Shown: positions 28,233 to 38,031, counted from the first letter of the stretch. The stretch is DNA of 64,000 nt from Shinella kummerowiae (GCF_009827055.1 NZ_WUMK01000001.1:434001-498000), one strand, 5' to 3'. Program-made: numbers and translations. The notes: generated by a model from the sequence alone, not told the origin.

Positions 28233-29011
28233 AGAAGTTCTGGGCCTGGGGCGCCCTTATCTTCGGGCTGCTCTATTTCATCCTGCCGCTGCTCGGCATG
28301 ACGAACTTTTCCCTGAAAATGCGCCGTGGCGTCTATTCGCTCGACGCCTACGCCGTCGTGCTCGGCGACCCGCGTTTCCAGGAAACCTTCACCTATTCGA
28401 TCCTGATGGCGCTCGCCACCATCGTCTTCGGCGTACTGCTGGTGGTGCCCACGGCCTATTGGGTGCGCCTGAAGCTGCCGGGCCTGCGCCCCTATATCGA
28501 GTTCATCACGCTGCTGCCGCTCGTCATTCCGGCGATTGTTATCGTCTTCGGCTATATCCGGCTCTACAACACGTCGAGCTGGCTGCCGCTGACCGGCACG
28601 ACGACGGGCACGAACATTCTCTTGATGTTCGGCTATGCGACGCTGGCGCTGCCCTACATGTACCGCTCGGTCGATACGGGCCTGCGCTCCATCGATATCG
28701 CCACGCTCACCGAAGCCGCCCAGAGCCTCGGCGCCGGCTGGACGACGATCCTTGCCAAGATCATCCTGCCGAACGTGCTGGTCGCGGTCCTTTCGGGCGC
28801 CTTCCTGACCTTCGCCATCGTCATTGGCGAGTTTACCATGGCCGCCCTGCTCAACCGTCCGGCATTCGGCCCGTACATGCAGCTGCTCGGCGCCAACCGT
28901 GCCTATGAACCGGCAGCGCTCGCCGTGATGTCCTTCGCCTTGACCTGGGGCTGCCTCGGCCTGATCCAGCTTGTTTCCCGTTTCCAGAAGGGCGCGCAAA
29001 GCGCCGCCTAA
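28229..29011 (+). CDS. ABC transporter permease 2
   Basis: 260 aa. Inner-membrane subunit of the PotC type with about six helices and the EAA loop EAAQSLGAGWTTILAKIILPNVL. It starts inside the stop codon of permease 1 and is followed after 9 bases by the ATPase gene, giving a complete importer of binding protein, two permeases and ATPase. Confidence 0.9.
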   Translation: MKKFWAWGALIFGLLYFILPLLGMTNFSLKMRRGVYSLDAYAVVLGDPRFQETFTYSILMALATIVFGVLLVVPTAYWVRLKLPGLRPYIEFITLLPLVIPAIVIVFGYIRLYNTSSWLPLTGTTTGTNILLMFGYATLALPYMYRSVDTGLRSIDIATLTEAAQSLGAGWTTILAKIILPNVLVAVLSGAFLTFAIVIGEFTMAALLNRPAFGPYMQLLGANRAYEPAALAVMSFALTWGCLGLIQLVSRFQKGAQSAA

Positions 29012-29020
29012 GGATCTTTC

Positions 29021-30082
29021 ATGAGCTTTCTCACCCTCACCAGCATCCAGAAGTCCTTTGGCCCCGTGCAGGTCGTCAAGGACTTCAACATGTCGATCGA
29101 AAAGGGCGAGTTCGTCTCGTTCCTCGGGCCATCGGGCTGCGGCAAGACCACCGTGCTGCGCATGATCGCCGGATTCGAGACGCCCTCGGGCGGCGGCATC
29201 ACCATCGACGGCAAGAGCCAGGTGAACCTGCGCCCCAACCAGCGCAACATCGGCATGGTCTTCCAGGCCTACGCGCTGTTCCCGAACATGAACGTTGCGG
29301 AAAACGTCGCCTTCGGCCTCAAGGTCGCCGGTCGCCCGAAAGCGGAAATCGACCAGCGCGTCAAGGAAATGCTCGGCCTCATCAAGCTCGACCATCTCGC
29401 CGACCGCTATCCCTACCAGATGTCCGGTGGCCAGCAGCAGCGCGTGGCGCTCGCCCGCGCGCTTGCCCCAAAGCCGCAAGTGTTGCTGCTCGACGAACCG
29501 CTGTCGGCGCTCGACGCCAAGATCCGCGTGTCGCTGCGCGAAGAAATCCGCATGATCCAGCAGCAGCTCGGCATCACCACGGTCTTCGTCACGCATGACC
29601 AGGAAGAGGCCCTGTCGATCTCGGACCGCATCGTCGTCATGAATGCCGGCAAGGCCGACCAGATCGGCAAGCCCGCCGATATCTACAACCGCCCGGCCAC
29701 CCGGTTCGTCGCCAACTTCGTCGGCACGCTGAACCTTATCGAGGCGAAAGTCGTTGACCCGGCAACGAACCGCGTGTCGATCGGCGATCAGGGTGTCACG
29801 CTGCGCGAGCCGCTCGGCACCGTGAAGGCCGGCGACACGGTCTCGCTGGCGCTGCGCCCGGAGGCCGGCTCCACCGCCCCCGATGCCAAGGGCGACACGG
29901 CACTGACCGGCGAGGTCATCTCGTCCAACTTCCTCGGCTCGGTCATCCGCACCCGCATGAAGGTCGGCGATGCCGTCATCTCCTTCGACATGTTCAACAG
30001 CCCCGGCCTCGTACCACCGGCCGTTGGCGAGACGTCGACACTGCGTTTCACCGCAGGCGACCTCCTCATCATCCGCGACTGA
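29021..30082 (+). CDS. ABC transporter ATP-binding protein (PotA/FbpC type)
   Basis: 353 aa. Walker A GPSGCGKTT, Q-loop region MVFQAYALFPNM, signature MSGGQQQRVALARAL, Walker B VLLLDEPLSALD and switch VTHDQEEAL. A C-terminal TOBE domain (residues about 245-350) is typical of spermidine, iron or molybdate type importers. Last gene of the importer starting at 26061; no strong terminator is seen before the riboswitch region. Confidence 0.9.
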   Translation: MSFLTLTSIQKSFGPVQVVKDFNMSIEKGEFVSFLGPSGCGKTTVLRMIAGFETPSGGGITIDGKSQVNLRPNQRNIGMVFQAYALFPNMNVAENVAFGLKVAGRPKAEIDQRVKEMLGLIKLDHLADRYPYQMSGGQQQRVALARALAPKPQVLLLDEPLSALDAKIRVSLREEIRMIQQQLGITTVFVTHDQEEALSISDRIVVMNAGKADQIGKPADIYNRPATRFVANFVGTLNLIEAKVVDPATNRVSIGDQGVTLREPLGTVKAGDTVSLALRPEAGSTAPDAKGDTALTGEVISSNFLGSVIRTRMKVGDAVISFDMFNSPGLVPPAVGETSTLRFTAGDLLIIRD

Positions 30083-30193
30083 GACGGCAGTTTCATTCCA
30101 GGCCTTGCAAAAGGCTTGGAAAATTCTGTCGTGAATCGTGCGTTTTCCGTCGTCTGCGGATTTGATCTCCGCGCGATGGCCGGTTAATCTCGC

Positions 30194-30353
30194 ATCGTTC
30201 TCAGGGCGGGGTGAAACTCCCCACCGGCGGTATCGGCAAGCTTTTCCGAAAGGAGGCTTTCCGGAGCCCGCGAGCGCCTTCCGCGAATGGAAGGGTCAGC
30301 AGATCCGGTGCGATGCCGGAGCCGACGGTCATAGTCCGGATGGAAGAGAGCAA
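30194..30353 (+). ncRNA. FMN riboswitch (RFN element)
   Basis: Conserved RFN boxes appear in order: TCTCAGGGCGGGGTGAAACT, CCCCACCGGCGGTA, GAGCCCGCGAGCGCC, GGTCAGCAGATCCGGTG, GATGCCGGAGCCGACGG and the closing CATAGTCCGGATGGAAGAGA. It lies about 100 bases upstream of ribH2, as in other rhizobia and Brucella. FMN binding is expected to repress the lumazine synthase gene. The expression platform probably includes AGGCAC (about 30359) pairing with GTGCCT (about 30385). The rest of the 367-base gene-free stretch 30083-30449 shows nothing else convincing. Confidence 0.95.
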
Positions 30354-30419
30354 GCAGGAGGCACCCGCCGCACGGTGGGTCAGCGTGCCTCGTGCGTGTT
30401 CGCCCAAGGGGATCATTGA

Positions 30420-30926
<507 letters not shown>

Positions 30927-30993
30927 ATCGACACCTCAACGACCGGACTCAATCCGACAGGATGAGATGGCAAACCGTTGAAAAGACTCAAGG

Positions 30994-31028
30994 GAGCCCG
31001 GCAGCAATGCCGGGCTCAATTCGTTTGT
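30994..31028 (+). terminator. Terminator after ribH2
   Basis: GAGCCCGGCA-GCAA-TGCCGGGCTC perfect stem followed by AATTCGTTTGT. The U-tract is weak, but the position about 70 bases after the stop fits. Confidence 0.6.
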
Positions 31029-31036
31029 CTGCAAGG

Positions 31037-31150
31037 CCCCCTCATCCGCCTGCCGGCACCTTCTCCCCGCTGGGGAGAAGGGGAAAACGAGACGTTGCAT
31101 CCATCCCTTCTCCCCCACGGGGAGAAGGTGCCGGCAGGCGGTTGAGGGGG
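31037..31150. repeat. RIME-like inverted repeat, copy 2
   Basis: Two 33-base arms (31037-31069 and 31118-31150) beginning CCCCCTCATCCGCCTGCCGG are inverted with one mismatch, and each carries the CTTCTCCCCG module. It lies between the convergent ribH2 and LuxR-type genes. Confidence 0.8.
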
Positions 31151-31191
31151 TACCCACCATCACTACCGCCCGGCCGGCTCGCCAAGCTTGG

Positions 31192-31989
31192 CTAGGATTG
31201 CAGGTTCTTCAGATAAATCGACAACAGCTGGATCTGCGAGGAAATCCCGAGCTTGCGGTAGACGTTGCGGCGATGGACCTTCACCGTGCCGGTGGAGATG
31301 TCGAGCTTGAGCCCGATCGATTCCGACGAATGTCCCTGAAGCACGAGTTCGATGATCGAGGCCTCGCGATCCGTGAGATTGAGCCTGCGCCAGACGCGAT
31401 CCGCCGCGCTCACCGGCTCGCTGCGGCGTCCCCGCCCCTGTCCCACCTCTGCAAAGCGCCCGGCAAGATCACCCCAGGCCCGGCGCACGAAGGCAGTGGC
31501 GAAGGGTTCCACATCCTTGAGCAGGCCGAATTCACCGGACGGGAAGACGCCCGTCTTCTCCCGCCGCATCAGCGAGACGACGACCGTCACGCCATCCGTG
31601 ATCGGCACGAAGAAGCCGAGCTCTTCGGCAAGCCGGGTCTGGGAGTAGTAGGTGCGGTAATATTCGCTGGAGAAGAAGCGATCCGGCGCCAGTTCCCGCA
31701 TGCGGAACACGCCGGCCCGGGCCGCACGCGCCGTATGGTAGAACGGATCGAGCAAATAGGGTCCGGCCTGGTAGAGCGTCACGAAGATATGGTGGTCATC
31801 CGCATCGAAGGTGCTGAACAGATCGATCGGCCGGGCTTTGTCGCGATAGGCGAAAATCACCATGTCGTCGAAGCGCACCAGCGCCCGCATCATTGCCAGC
31901 AGCGTTTCGCCCGTCTTCCGATCTGACGTCTCGGCGGCGCCGGTCCAATCGGCAAGCGTTTGGAAAAGTGCCTTGAAATCGACCTGCAT
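31192..31989 (-). CDS. LuxR-type HTH transcriptional regulator
   Basis: 265 aa from ATG 31989 (GGAGCAGGAACG upstream). The C-terminal GerE/LuxR HTH is clear (residues about 205-260): LTDREASIIELVLQGHSSES and TGTVKVHRRNVYRKLGISS. The N-terminal domain (about 170 aa) has no recognisable response-regulator receiver. It resembles the uncharacterised sensory domain of LuxR regulators placed beside polyamine-type ABC importers. It is divergent from such an importer, which it probably controls. Confidence 0.85.
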   Translation of the reverse strand: MQVDFKALFQTLADWTGAAETSDRKTGETLLAMMRALVRFDDMVIFAYRDKARPIDLFSTFDADDHHIFVTLYQAGPYLLDPFYHTARAARAGVFRMRELAPDRFFSSEYYRTYYSQTRLAEELGFFVPITDGVTVVVSLMRREKTGVFPSGEFGLLKDVEPFATAFVRRAWGDLAGRFAEVGQGRGRRSEPVSAADRVWRRLNLTDREASIIELVLQGHSSESIGLKLDISTGTVKVHRRNVYRKLGISSQIQLLSIYLKNLQS

Positions 31990-32186
31990 GGCGTTCCTGC
32001 TCCCCAAGTCCGCGCGCGCAAAACCTCTTCTGCTGCCGCACGGGTATACTCCTCCCATAGCCAATTTATGGATAAAATACCTCTCTCGGGGTATATACCA
32101 ACCCGCAGGCCGCTGACTAGCATTCGACCTGACGGTGGCCATAGCGGCAGAGATCGCTGAGAGACCAACAACCGCAGGGAACAGAC
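31990..32186. promoter_or_regulatory. Divergent control region with palindromic sites
   Basis: GGTATATACC (32090-32099) is a perfect palindrome, and a related GGGTATACTCC lies at 32042-32052, about 48 bases apart. Both are candidates for the LuxR-type regulator. No gene fits in this stretch. Confidence 0.4.
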
Positions 32187-33263
32187 GTGACATCCGCACC
32201 AACGAACGACATCGAGTTCCGTTCGGTGACCAAGCGCTATGGCGCGGTGACCGCGGTCTCCGACATCAACCTCGCCGTGCCGAAGGGTGCTTTCGTGGCC
32301 CTGCTCGGCCCGTCCGGCTGCGGCAAGACCACCTGCCTGCGGATGATCGGCGGCTTCGAGCAACCCAGCGAAGGCGAGGTATTGATTGCCGGCAACGTCG
32401 CCAACGGCGTGCCGGCCTATCGCCGCCCCGTCAACATGGTGTTCCAGCAATATGCGCTCTTCCCGCATTTCGATGTCACGCAGAATGTCGCCTATGGCCT
32501 GAAACAGCTTCGCCCGAAGCTGCCGGCGGCGGAAATCTCGCGCCGAGTCGGCGAAGCGCTGGAAATGGTGCGCCTGTCCGGCTTCGCCAAGCGCCGCATC
32601 CACGAAATGTCCGGTGGCCAGCAGCAGCGCGTGGCGCTTGCCCGCGCCCTCGTCAACAAACCCTCCGTTCTGCTGCTCGACGAACCGCTGGCCGCCCTCG
32701 ACAAGAAGCTGCGCTCGGCGATGCAGATCGAGCTTCAAACCCTTCAACGCGACCTCGGCATCACCTTCGTGCTCGTCACCCACGACCAGGAAGAAGCGCT
32801 GTCGATGAGCGACCTCGTCTGCGTGATGAGCGCCGGCAGCATCCGCCAGCTCGCAACGCCGCAGGAAGTCTACGACCGCCCGGCCGATCTCTTCGTCGCC
32901 GATTTCGTCGGCAAGACGAACCGCCTCGACGGCGTGCTGGAAGCCGGCGGCGCCGTGCGCCTCCGCAACGGTTCGGCGCTCGCCTCCTCGCGCAGCGACC
33001 TTGCCCCCGGTGCAGTCACCGTCGCGCTTCGGCCCGAGGCGATTCGCCTCTCCCGCCGTTCCGACGCAGCGGCGTTCGAAGGCATCGTCACCCATCGCAT
33101 CTTCCTCGGCTCGGCCGCAGAATATTCCGTCTCCATAGAAGGCCTCGGCGACCTGCTGGTCACCGCCGAACGCCACAGCCAATCAGAAAACGACCTCGTC
33201 GCGCCGGGCGAGCGGGTCGCAATAAGCTTCGATCCCGGCACAGCGCATATCTTTCCGGCCTGA
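32187..33263 (+). CDS. ABC transporter ATP-binding protein (PotA-like)
   Basis: 358 aa from GTG 32187 (GCAGGGA upstream). Walker A GPSGCGKTT, Q-loop MVFQQYALFPHF, signature MSGGQQQRVALARAL, Walker B VLLLDEPLAALD, switch VTHDQEEAL and a C-terminal TOBE domain (RPEAIRLSRR). First gene of a five-gene operon (ATPase, binding protein, two permeases, dehydrogenase), the order used by polyamine-type importers. It is divergent from the LuxR-type regulator. Confidence 0.9.
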   Translation: MTSAPTNDIEFRSVTKRYGAVTAVSDINLAVPKGAFVALLGPSGCGKTTCLRMIGGFEQPSEGEVLIAGNVANGVPAYRRPVNMVFQQYALFPHFDVTQNVAYGLKQLRPKLPAAEISRRVGEALEMVRLSGFAKRRIHEMSGGQQQRVALARALVNKPSVLLLDEPLAALDKKLRSAMQIELQTLQRDLGITFVLVTHDQEEALSMSDLVCVMSAGSIRQLATPQEVYDRPADLFVADFVGKTNRLDGVLEAGGAVRLRNGSALASSRSDLAPGAVTVALRPEAIRLSRRSDAAAFEGIVTHRIFLGSAAEYSVSIEGLGDLLVTAERHSQSENDLVAPGERVAISFDPGTAHIFPA

Positions 33264-33301
33264 GGGAAACAGGCCCGTCACAACAACAAGGGAACAGTGT
33301 G

Positions 33302-34465
33302 ATGTCGAAATGGTTCAGAGAGAATGCCCCGATCAGCGCCCGTGACCTGACGGAAGAGTTCATGCGCCTGAAACGCGGCTCGGTCACGCGCCGCCACTTT
33401 CTCGGCGTCACGGGCCTCGGCCTTGCCGCAGCGGTTCTTGCCCGCCAGCCGGGCCTCTTCGCCTCCGAAGCCCATGCGGCCGAAGATCTCGGCTCCACCA
33501 TGTCGCTCGCCACCTGGCCGAACTACCACGACCCCGCAACCTTTGAAGCCTTCACCGCTGCGACCGGTGTCGCCGTCGAGGTCAACGTGTTCGGCTCGAA
33601 CGAGGAGATGCTGGCGAAACTCCAGGCCGGCGGCACCGGCTGGGATCTTTTCGTCCCGACCAACTACACGATTTCCACCTATGTGAGCCTCGGCCTGATC
33701 GACCCGATCGACCTCGCCAAGGTGCCGAACTTCGATCCGAAAACGCAGAACACCCGCTTTACCAACGAGGGCACCGTCGATGGCAAGGTTTTCGCCCTGC
33801 CGAAGAACTGGGGCACGACGGGCATCGCCTTCAACTCCGACAAGATGAAATCGAAGGTCACCAGCTGGAAGGACTTCTTCGAACTTGCGATGACCGAGGC
33901 CGACGGCCGCGCCATGGTGCATGACTACCAGCTTACCACCATCGGCAATGCGCTTGTCTCGCTCGGCTTCTCGTTCAACTCTGTGAAGGCGGAAGAGCTT
34001 GCCAAGGCGGAAGAGTTGCTGATCAAGGTCAAGCCGCATCTCTATGCCATCAACAGCGACTACCAGCCCTCCATGCGCGCCTCCGACGCCTGGATGACCA
34101 TGTGCTGGACGAATGACGGTGCGCAGCTCAATCGCGACATTCCGGAAATCCAGTTCGTGCTGGGCAGCGACGGCGGCGAGATCTGGTCGGATTTCTATGC
34201 CGTTCCGAAGAGCGCTGCCAACAAGCCGGCCGGCTATGCGCTGCTCAACTTCCTGATGGATCCGCAGAACGCCGTGAAGGAGCACATCGCCAACGGCGCA
34301 CCGACGACCGACAGCCGCGTGATGTCGCTGCTGCCGGCCGATATCACCGGCAACAAGATCGTCTATCCGGATGAGGCAGCCCTGACGCCACTGGAATTCG
34401 GCGCCGCCGTGACACTGACCGACCCGGCGCGTGCGGAGCTGATGGCCCGGTTCAAGTCGGCTTAG
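33302..34465 (+). CDS. Polyamine-type ABC substrate-binding protein with Tat signal
   Basis: 387 aa from ATG 33302. A twin-arginine export motif, RRHFLGVTG, at about residues 30-38 precedes a hydrophobic stretch and cleavage near SEAHAAED. The mature part is PotD/PotF-like: LATWPNYHDPATFEAF, WDLFVPTNYTISTY, KNWGTTGIAFNSDK, FYAVPKSAANKPAGYALLNF. Ligand could be a polyamine or another amine; the ligand residues cannot be judged here. Tat export suggests folding before export. Confidence 0.88.
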   Translation: MSKWFRENAPISARDLTEEFMRLKRGSVTRRHFLGVTGLGLAAAVLARQPGLFASEAHAAEDLGSTMSLATWPNYHDPATFEAFTAATGVAVEVNVFGSNEEMLAKLQAGGTGWDLFVPTNYTISTYVSLGLIDPIDLAKVPNFDPKTQNTRFTNEGTVDGKVFALPKNWGTTGIAFNSDKMKSKVTSWKDFFELAMTEADGRAMVHDYQLTTIGNALVSLGFSFNSVKAEELAKAEELLIKVKPHLYAINSDYQPSMRASDAWMTMCWTNDGAQLNRDIPEIQFVLGSDGGEIWSDFYAVPKSAANKPAGYALLNFLMDPQNAVKEHIANGAPTTDSRVMSLLPADITGNKIVYPDEAALTPLEFGAAVTLTDPARAELMARFKSA

Positions 34466-34489
34466 CGGGAAAGGCATCTCCGCAAATCG

Positions 34490-34575
34490 ATCTCCCCCAC
34501 AAGGGGGGAGATTGGTTGGAGCGCGCAGCACAGTTCCTTCTCCCTGCCTGCGGGGAGAAATGGCCAGCCGGCCGG
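34490..34575. repeat. RIME-like hairpin pair, copy 3 (short)
   Basis: ATCTCCCCC / GGGGGAGAT (34490-34512) and TTCTCCCTGCCTGCGGGGAGAA (34538-34559) are two hairpins matching modules of the other copies. They lie in the binding-protein to permease gap, where they may attenuate transcription. Confidence 0.6.
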
Positions 34576-34601
34576 ATGAATACGCAACAGGACCTCACGC
34601 A

Positions 34602-35468
34602 ATGCCCCTGACAATGACGACGAAGAGACGGCTGGTGACGACGGCGCTGCTGGCGCCGGCGTCCGTCTGGCTGTTCGTCTTCCTTGTCCTGCCCTTCATC
34701 GCCATGGTGGTCTTCTCCGTCGGCGAGCGCGGACCGGCGGGCGGCTATCAACCGGCGTTCACCCTCGCGCAATATGCCAACCTGCCGGCCCGTGCCGCCG
34801 CCTACTGGAACACGCTGATGCTGGCGCCGGTCGGCGCCTTTCTCTGCCTCATCGTCGCCTACCCGACCGCCTATTACCTCGCGGTCAAGGCGCCGCCGCG
34901 TTATCGCCTGCTGCTCGTCTCGCTGGTCGTCGTGCCGTTCTGGACGAGTCTGCTCGTACGCACCTATGCCTGGATGTACATTCTCGGCTCGCGCGGCATC
35001 CCGAACCTGCTCGATATGATCGGCATCGCGGATGTCCGCCTGCTCAACACATCGGGCGCCGTGCTGCTCGGCATCGTCTACGGCTACTTGCCGCTGATGA
35101 TCATGCCGATCTATGTCAGTCTCGAAAAGCTCGATCGACGCCTGCTCGAGGCTTCCGCCGATCTCGGTGCCAAACCCGTCTCGACCTTCTTTTCCGTCAC
35201 CCTGCCGCTGTCGCTGCCGGGTGTCATGACGGGCGTCGCACTCGTCACCATTCTACTGCTTGGCGAGTATCTGATCCCGCAGCTTCTGGGTGGCGGCAAG
35301 GTGTTCTTCATCGGCAATGCGCTGGTCGATCTCTTCCTGCAATCGCGCAACTGGCCGTTCGGCTCGGCGATTGCCGTGACACTCGTCGCCGTGGTCGTGG
35401 TGGTGTTGATGGTCGCCATGCGCATCGCCTGGCGCATTTCCGGCACACGACAGGTGGATCTCGTCTGA
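34602..35468 (+). CDS. ABC transporter permease (PotB-like)
   Basis: 288 aa from ATG 34602. Six hydrophobic helices, N-terminal ALLAPASVWLFVFLVLPFIAM, EAA loop LLEASADLGAKPVSTFFSVTLPLSLPG. It forms the importer channel with the next permease. The stop shares a base with the next start (TGATG), so the two are translationally coupled. Confidence 0.9.
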   Translation: MPLTMTTKRRLVTTALLAPASVWLFVFLVLPFIAMVVFSVGERGPAGGYQPAFTLAQYANLPARAAAYWNTLMLAPVGAFLCLIVAYPTAYYLAVKAPPRYRLLLVSLVVVPFWTSLLVRTYAWMYILGSRGIPNLLDMIGIADVRLLNTSGAVLLGIVYGYLPLMIMPIYVSLEKLDRRLLEASADLGAKPVSTFFSVTLPLSLPGVMTGVALVTILLLGEYLIPQLLGGGKVFFIGNALVDLFLQSRNWPFGSAIAVTLVAVVVVVLMVAMRIAWRISGTRQVDLV

Positions 35469-36292
35469 TGCGCGCGCTGATCACCTACGTCTATCTGTTC
35501 CTCTATGCGCCGATCGCACTCGTCGTGCTGTTCTCCTTCAATGCGGGGCGCAATGCGAGCGAGTTCACCGGCTTCTCCGTTGAGTGGTACGGCAAGGCGC
35601 TCGCCAATCCGTTCCTCATCACCGCGCTGCAGAACAGCCTGATCATCGCCGTCACCAGCGCCACGCTCGCCGCCGTCTTCGGAACCATGGCAGCGCTTGG
35701 CCTCGAACGGTTGGGCAGCCGCGCCCGCGCCGTCTTCGACGGCCTGCTCGCCGCGGCGATCGTCGTGCCGGGCGTCGTGATCGGCATTGCCACGCTCGTC
35801 GCCCTCGTCGCCGTCTTCGGCGTGATCAATCCCGCCATCGCCAGCCTGTGGCCGGGCGAAAGGCCGCCGCAGTTCGGCCTCGGCTATGGCTCGATCATCG
35901 CCGCGCACGGCCTCTTCACCATGGCGCTCGTCACGATGATCGTGAAGGCGCGCATCGCGACACTCGGGCGCGACATCGTCGAGGCATCGGCCGATCTCTA
36001 CGCCACGCCGCTCACCACCTTCCGCCAGATCGTGCTGCCGCAGATCCTGCCTTCGGTGCTTGCCGGCTTCCTGCTCGCCTTCACCTTCTCTTTCGACGAC
36101 TTCATCGTGGCCTTCTTCGTCGCGGGCTCGAAGACGACGCTGCCGATCTACGTCTTCGCCTCGATTCGTCGCGGCGTGACGCCGGAGGTCAATGCCATCG
36201 CCACCATGGTGCTGGTCGCGTCGCTGCTGTTGATCGTGATCGCCCGCCTGCTGATGCGGGAAAAAACCAGAAAAACGACTGCCGGGGAGTGA
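35468..36292 (+). CDS. ABC transporter permease (PotC-like)
   Basis: 274 aa. Six hydrophobic helices starting TYVYLFLYAPIALVVLFSF, with EAA loop EASADLYATPLTTFRQIVLPQILPS and FTFSFDDFIVAFFVAG, typical of polyamine-type PotC/PotI. Second membrane subunit of the importer. Confidence 0.9.
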   Translation: MRALITYVYLFLYAPIALVVLFSFNAGRNASEFTGFSVEWYGKALANPFLITALQNSLIIAVTSATLAAVFGTMAALGLERLGSRARAVFDGLLAAAIVVPGVVIGIATLVALVAVFGVINPAIASLWPGERPPQFGLGYGSIIAAHGLFTMALVTMIVKARIATLGRDIVEASADLYATPLTTFRQIVLPQILPSVLAGFLLAFTFSFDDFIVAFFVAGSKTTLPIYVFASIRRGVTPEVNAIATMVLVASLLLIVIARLLMREKTRKTTAGE

Positions 36293-36297
36293 GACCG

Positions 36298-37059
36298 ATG
36301 ATCCTGAAGAACCGTGTCGCCATCGTCACCGGAGCGGGCTCCGGCATCGGCCGGGCCGGCGCGCGCATCATGGCGCGCGAGGGTGCCACCGTCTGCGTCG
36401 CCGATCTCAACGAGACGCGCGCCGCCGAGACGGTCGATTTCATCCGCGCGGATGGCGGCAAGGCGGAGGCGGTCATCGTCGACGTCACGGACGACGTGGA
36501 ACTGAAGATGGCGATCGCCGGCGTGCTCTCCCGCCATGGCCGGGTCGATATCCTGCACAATCACGCCGGCGCCCAGGTTGCCGGCGATCTTGAAAGCGTG
36601 CCGCTCGACGGGCTGGATCTTTCATGGAACCTCAACGTGCGCGCTCACCTGATGGCCGCACGCCTCGTCATGCCGGCCATGAAGGCGCAGGGCAAGGGCG
36701 TGATCCTCAACACCGCCTCGTCCTCCGGCGTGCTCTACGACCGCGAGATGATCGCCTATACGACGACGAAACACGCCGTCATCGCCATGACGAAACAGAT
36801 GGCCGGCGACTATGCCGGGCACGGCATCCGCGTCAACGCGCTCTGCCCCGGCTGGGTCGACACGCCCTTCAACGCACCCTTCATCACCCAGATGGGCGGG
36901 CGCGAGGCGATCGAGGCCTATATCAAGGAGAAGGTGCCGATGGGGCGGTGGGCCGATGTGGAAGAGATCGCCGAACCGATCCTCTTCCTCGTCTCCGACC
37001 GGTCAAGCTACATGACCGGTCAGATCCTTGTCGTCGATGGCGGCGAGACGGTGACCTAG
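36298..37059 (+). CDS. SDR-family oxidoreductase
   Basis: 253 aa. Classical short-chain dehydrogenase: cofactor motif TGAGSGIGRAG (residues 11-21), NHAG in place of the usual NNAG, catalytic Ser in NTASSSG, YTTTK with the Tyr and Lys, and C-terminal YMTGQILVVDGG. It prefers NAD(H), judging by Asp in VADLNETRA. It starts 5 bases after the permease stop, so it is part of the importer operon and probably acts on the imported compound or a breakdown product. Confidence 0.88.
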   Translation: MILKNRVAIVTGAGSGIGRAGARIMAREGATVCVADLNETRAAETVDFIRADGGKAEAVIVDVTDDVELKMAIAGVLSRHGRVDILHNHAGAQVAGDLESVPLDGLDLSWNLNVRAHLMAARLVMPAMKAQGKGVILNTASSSGVLYDREMIAYTTTKHAVIAMTKQMAGDYAGHGIRVNALCPGWVDTPFNAPFITQMGGREAIEAYIKEKVPMGRWADVEEIAEPILFLVSDRSSYMTGQILVVDGGETVT

Positions 37060-37061
37060 AA

Positions 37062-37140
37062 TATTTCCGCTTTTCTTCGGATCGCGAAAAAGTCCTATCT
37101 CTTTGCTTTTACGCAAAACCGCTGCGCACTTTTGCTGGAA
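37062..37140. repeat. Dispersed rhizobial intergenic element (candidate)
   Basis: Segments TTCTTCGGATCGCGAAAAAG and GCAAAACCGCTGCGCACTTT resemble an intergenic sequence I recall recurring in Rhizobiaceae genomes. There is only one copy in this window, so the repeat status rests on memory. It separates two convergent genes. Confidence 0.4.
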
Positions 37141-37145
37141 TAGCT

Positions 37146-37868
37146 TTAAGCGCCGACCGCGGCGCCCATCGGCCCCTGATGCACGACGATGCGGGCGTGA
37201 TAGGGCACGCGCTTGTAGAGATCGAGCACATCCTGGTTGATCAGCCGCACGCAGCCCGAAGAGGTTGCCTTGCCGATCGACGCCCAGTCGGGCGAGCCGT
37301 GCAGGCGATACAGCGTGTCCTTGCCATTCTGGAAAATGTAGAGCGCGCGCGCACCGAGCGGGTTCTTGATACCAGGCTCCATGCCGCCATTCTCGACGGA
37401 GTACTTGGCAAGGCTCGGCGTACGGGCGATCATGTCCGCCGGTACCTTCCAGCGCGGCCAGGGCTGGCGCCAATGGATGATGCCCTCACCTTCCCAGGCA
37501 AATCCTTCGCGACCAATGCCGACGCCGTAGCGCATGGCAGTGCCACCCGGCTCCACCACGTAGAGGAAGCGGCCGGGCGTATCGACAACCACCGTGCCCG
37601 GCGCCTCGCCGGTCGGGTCCTTCACGCGCTGGCGATAATATTTCGGGTCGATCTTCGTATAGGGGATGGCGGGGATGAGATGGCCGCCGTCCTCGACGGC
37701 CGCATAGCGCGCCGCCAGTTCCTCGTCCGCTGCCGGCACGATGGGATAACTGACCTTCTGCGGTACCGGCGCGACCTTGACCGACGTCTCCGTGGTTGCG
37801 CAGCCCGCGAGCGTCGCAGCAGCGCCAAGGAAAAAGGCTCTGCGCGACAATGAGCACACCGTAGGCAT
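37146..37868 (-). CDS. L,D-transpeptidase lipoprotein (YkuD)
   Basis: 240 aa from ATG 37868. The N-terminus has SRRAFFLGAAATLAGCA, a lipoprotein signal with a lipobox Cys near residue 23. The YkuD domain follows with YVVEPGGTAMRYGVGIGREG, YRLHGSPDW and the nucleophile motif SSGCVRLINQD. It is expected to be attached to a membrane facing the periplasm and to act on peptidoglycan tetrapeptides. Unlike the L,D-transpeptidase at 11827 it has no extra binding domains. Confidence 0.9.
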   Translation of the reverse strand: MPTVCSLSRRAFFLGAAATLAGCATTETSVKVAPVPQKVSYPIVPAADEELAARYAAVEDGGHLIPAIPYTKIDPKYYRQRVKDPTGEAPGTVVVDTPGRFLYVVEPGGTAMRYGVGIGREGFAWEGEGIIHWRQPWPRWKVPADMIARTPSLAKYSVENGGMEPGIKNPLGARALYIFQNGKDTLYRLHGSPDWASIGKATSSGCVRLINQDVLDLYKRVPYHARIVVHQGPMGAAVGA

Positions 37869-38031
37869 TCTCGATAAGACTCCAATGGGATAGACAGATT
37901 GAAACCGATGGCTAGCCAAACGACGGGTGGGCTGGCAAGAAGCAGAGGCATCACATTCGCGGCACTGGTCGTTCATTCCGCCTGACCGATGCAAAGCAGC
38001 CACGTCCGGTGGGCGATGAGGGGAAAACGCG

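Noticed and set aside
30098-30119. CCAGGCCTT/AAGGCTTGG hairpin after the ABC ATPase as a terminator
   Set aside because: The stem is short with one G-U pair, and it is followed by AAAATTCTG rather than a U-run.
30138-30419. Small protein-coding frames across the riboswitch
   Set aside because: The region matches the FMN aptamer on the plus strand; the frames have no family-like sequence and would overlap the RNA element.
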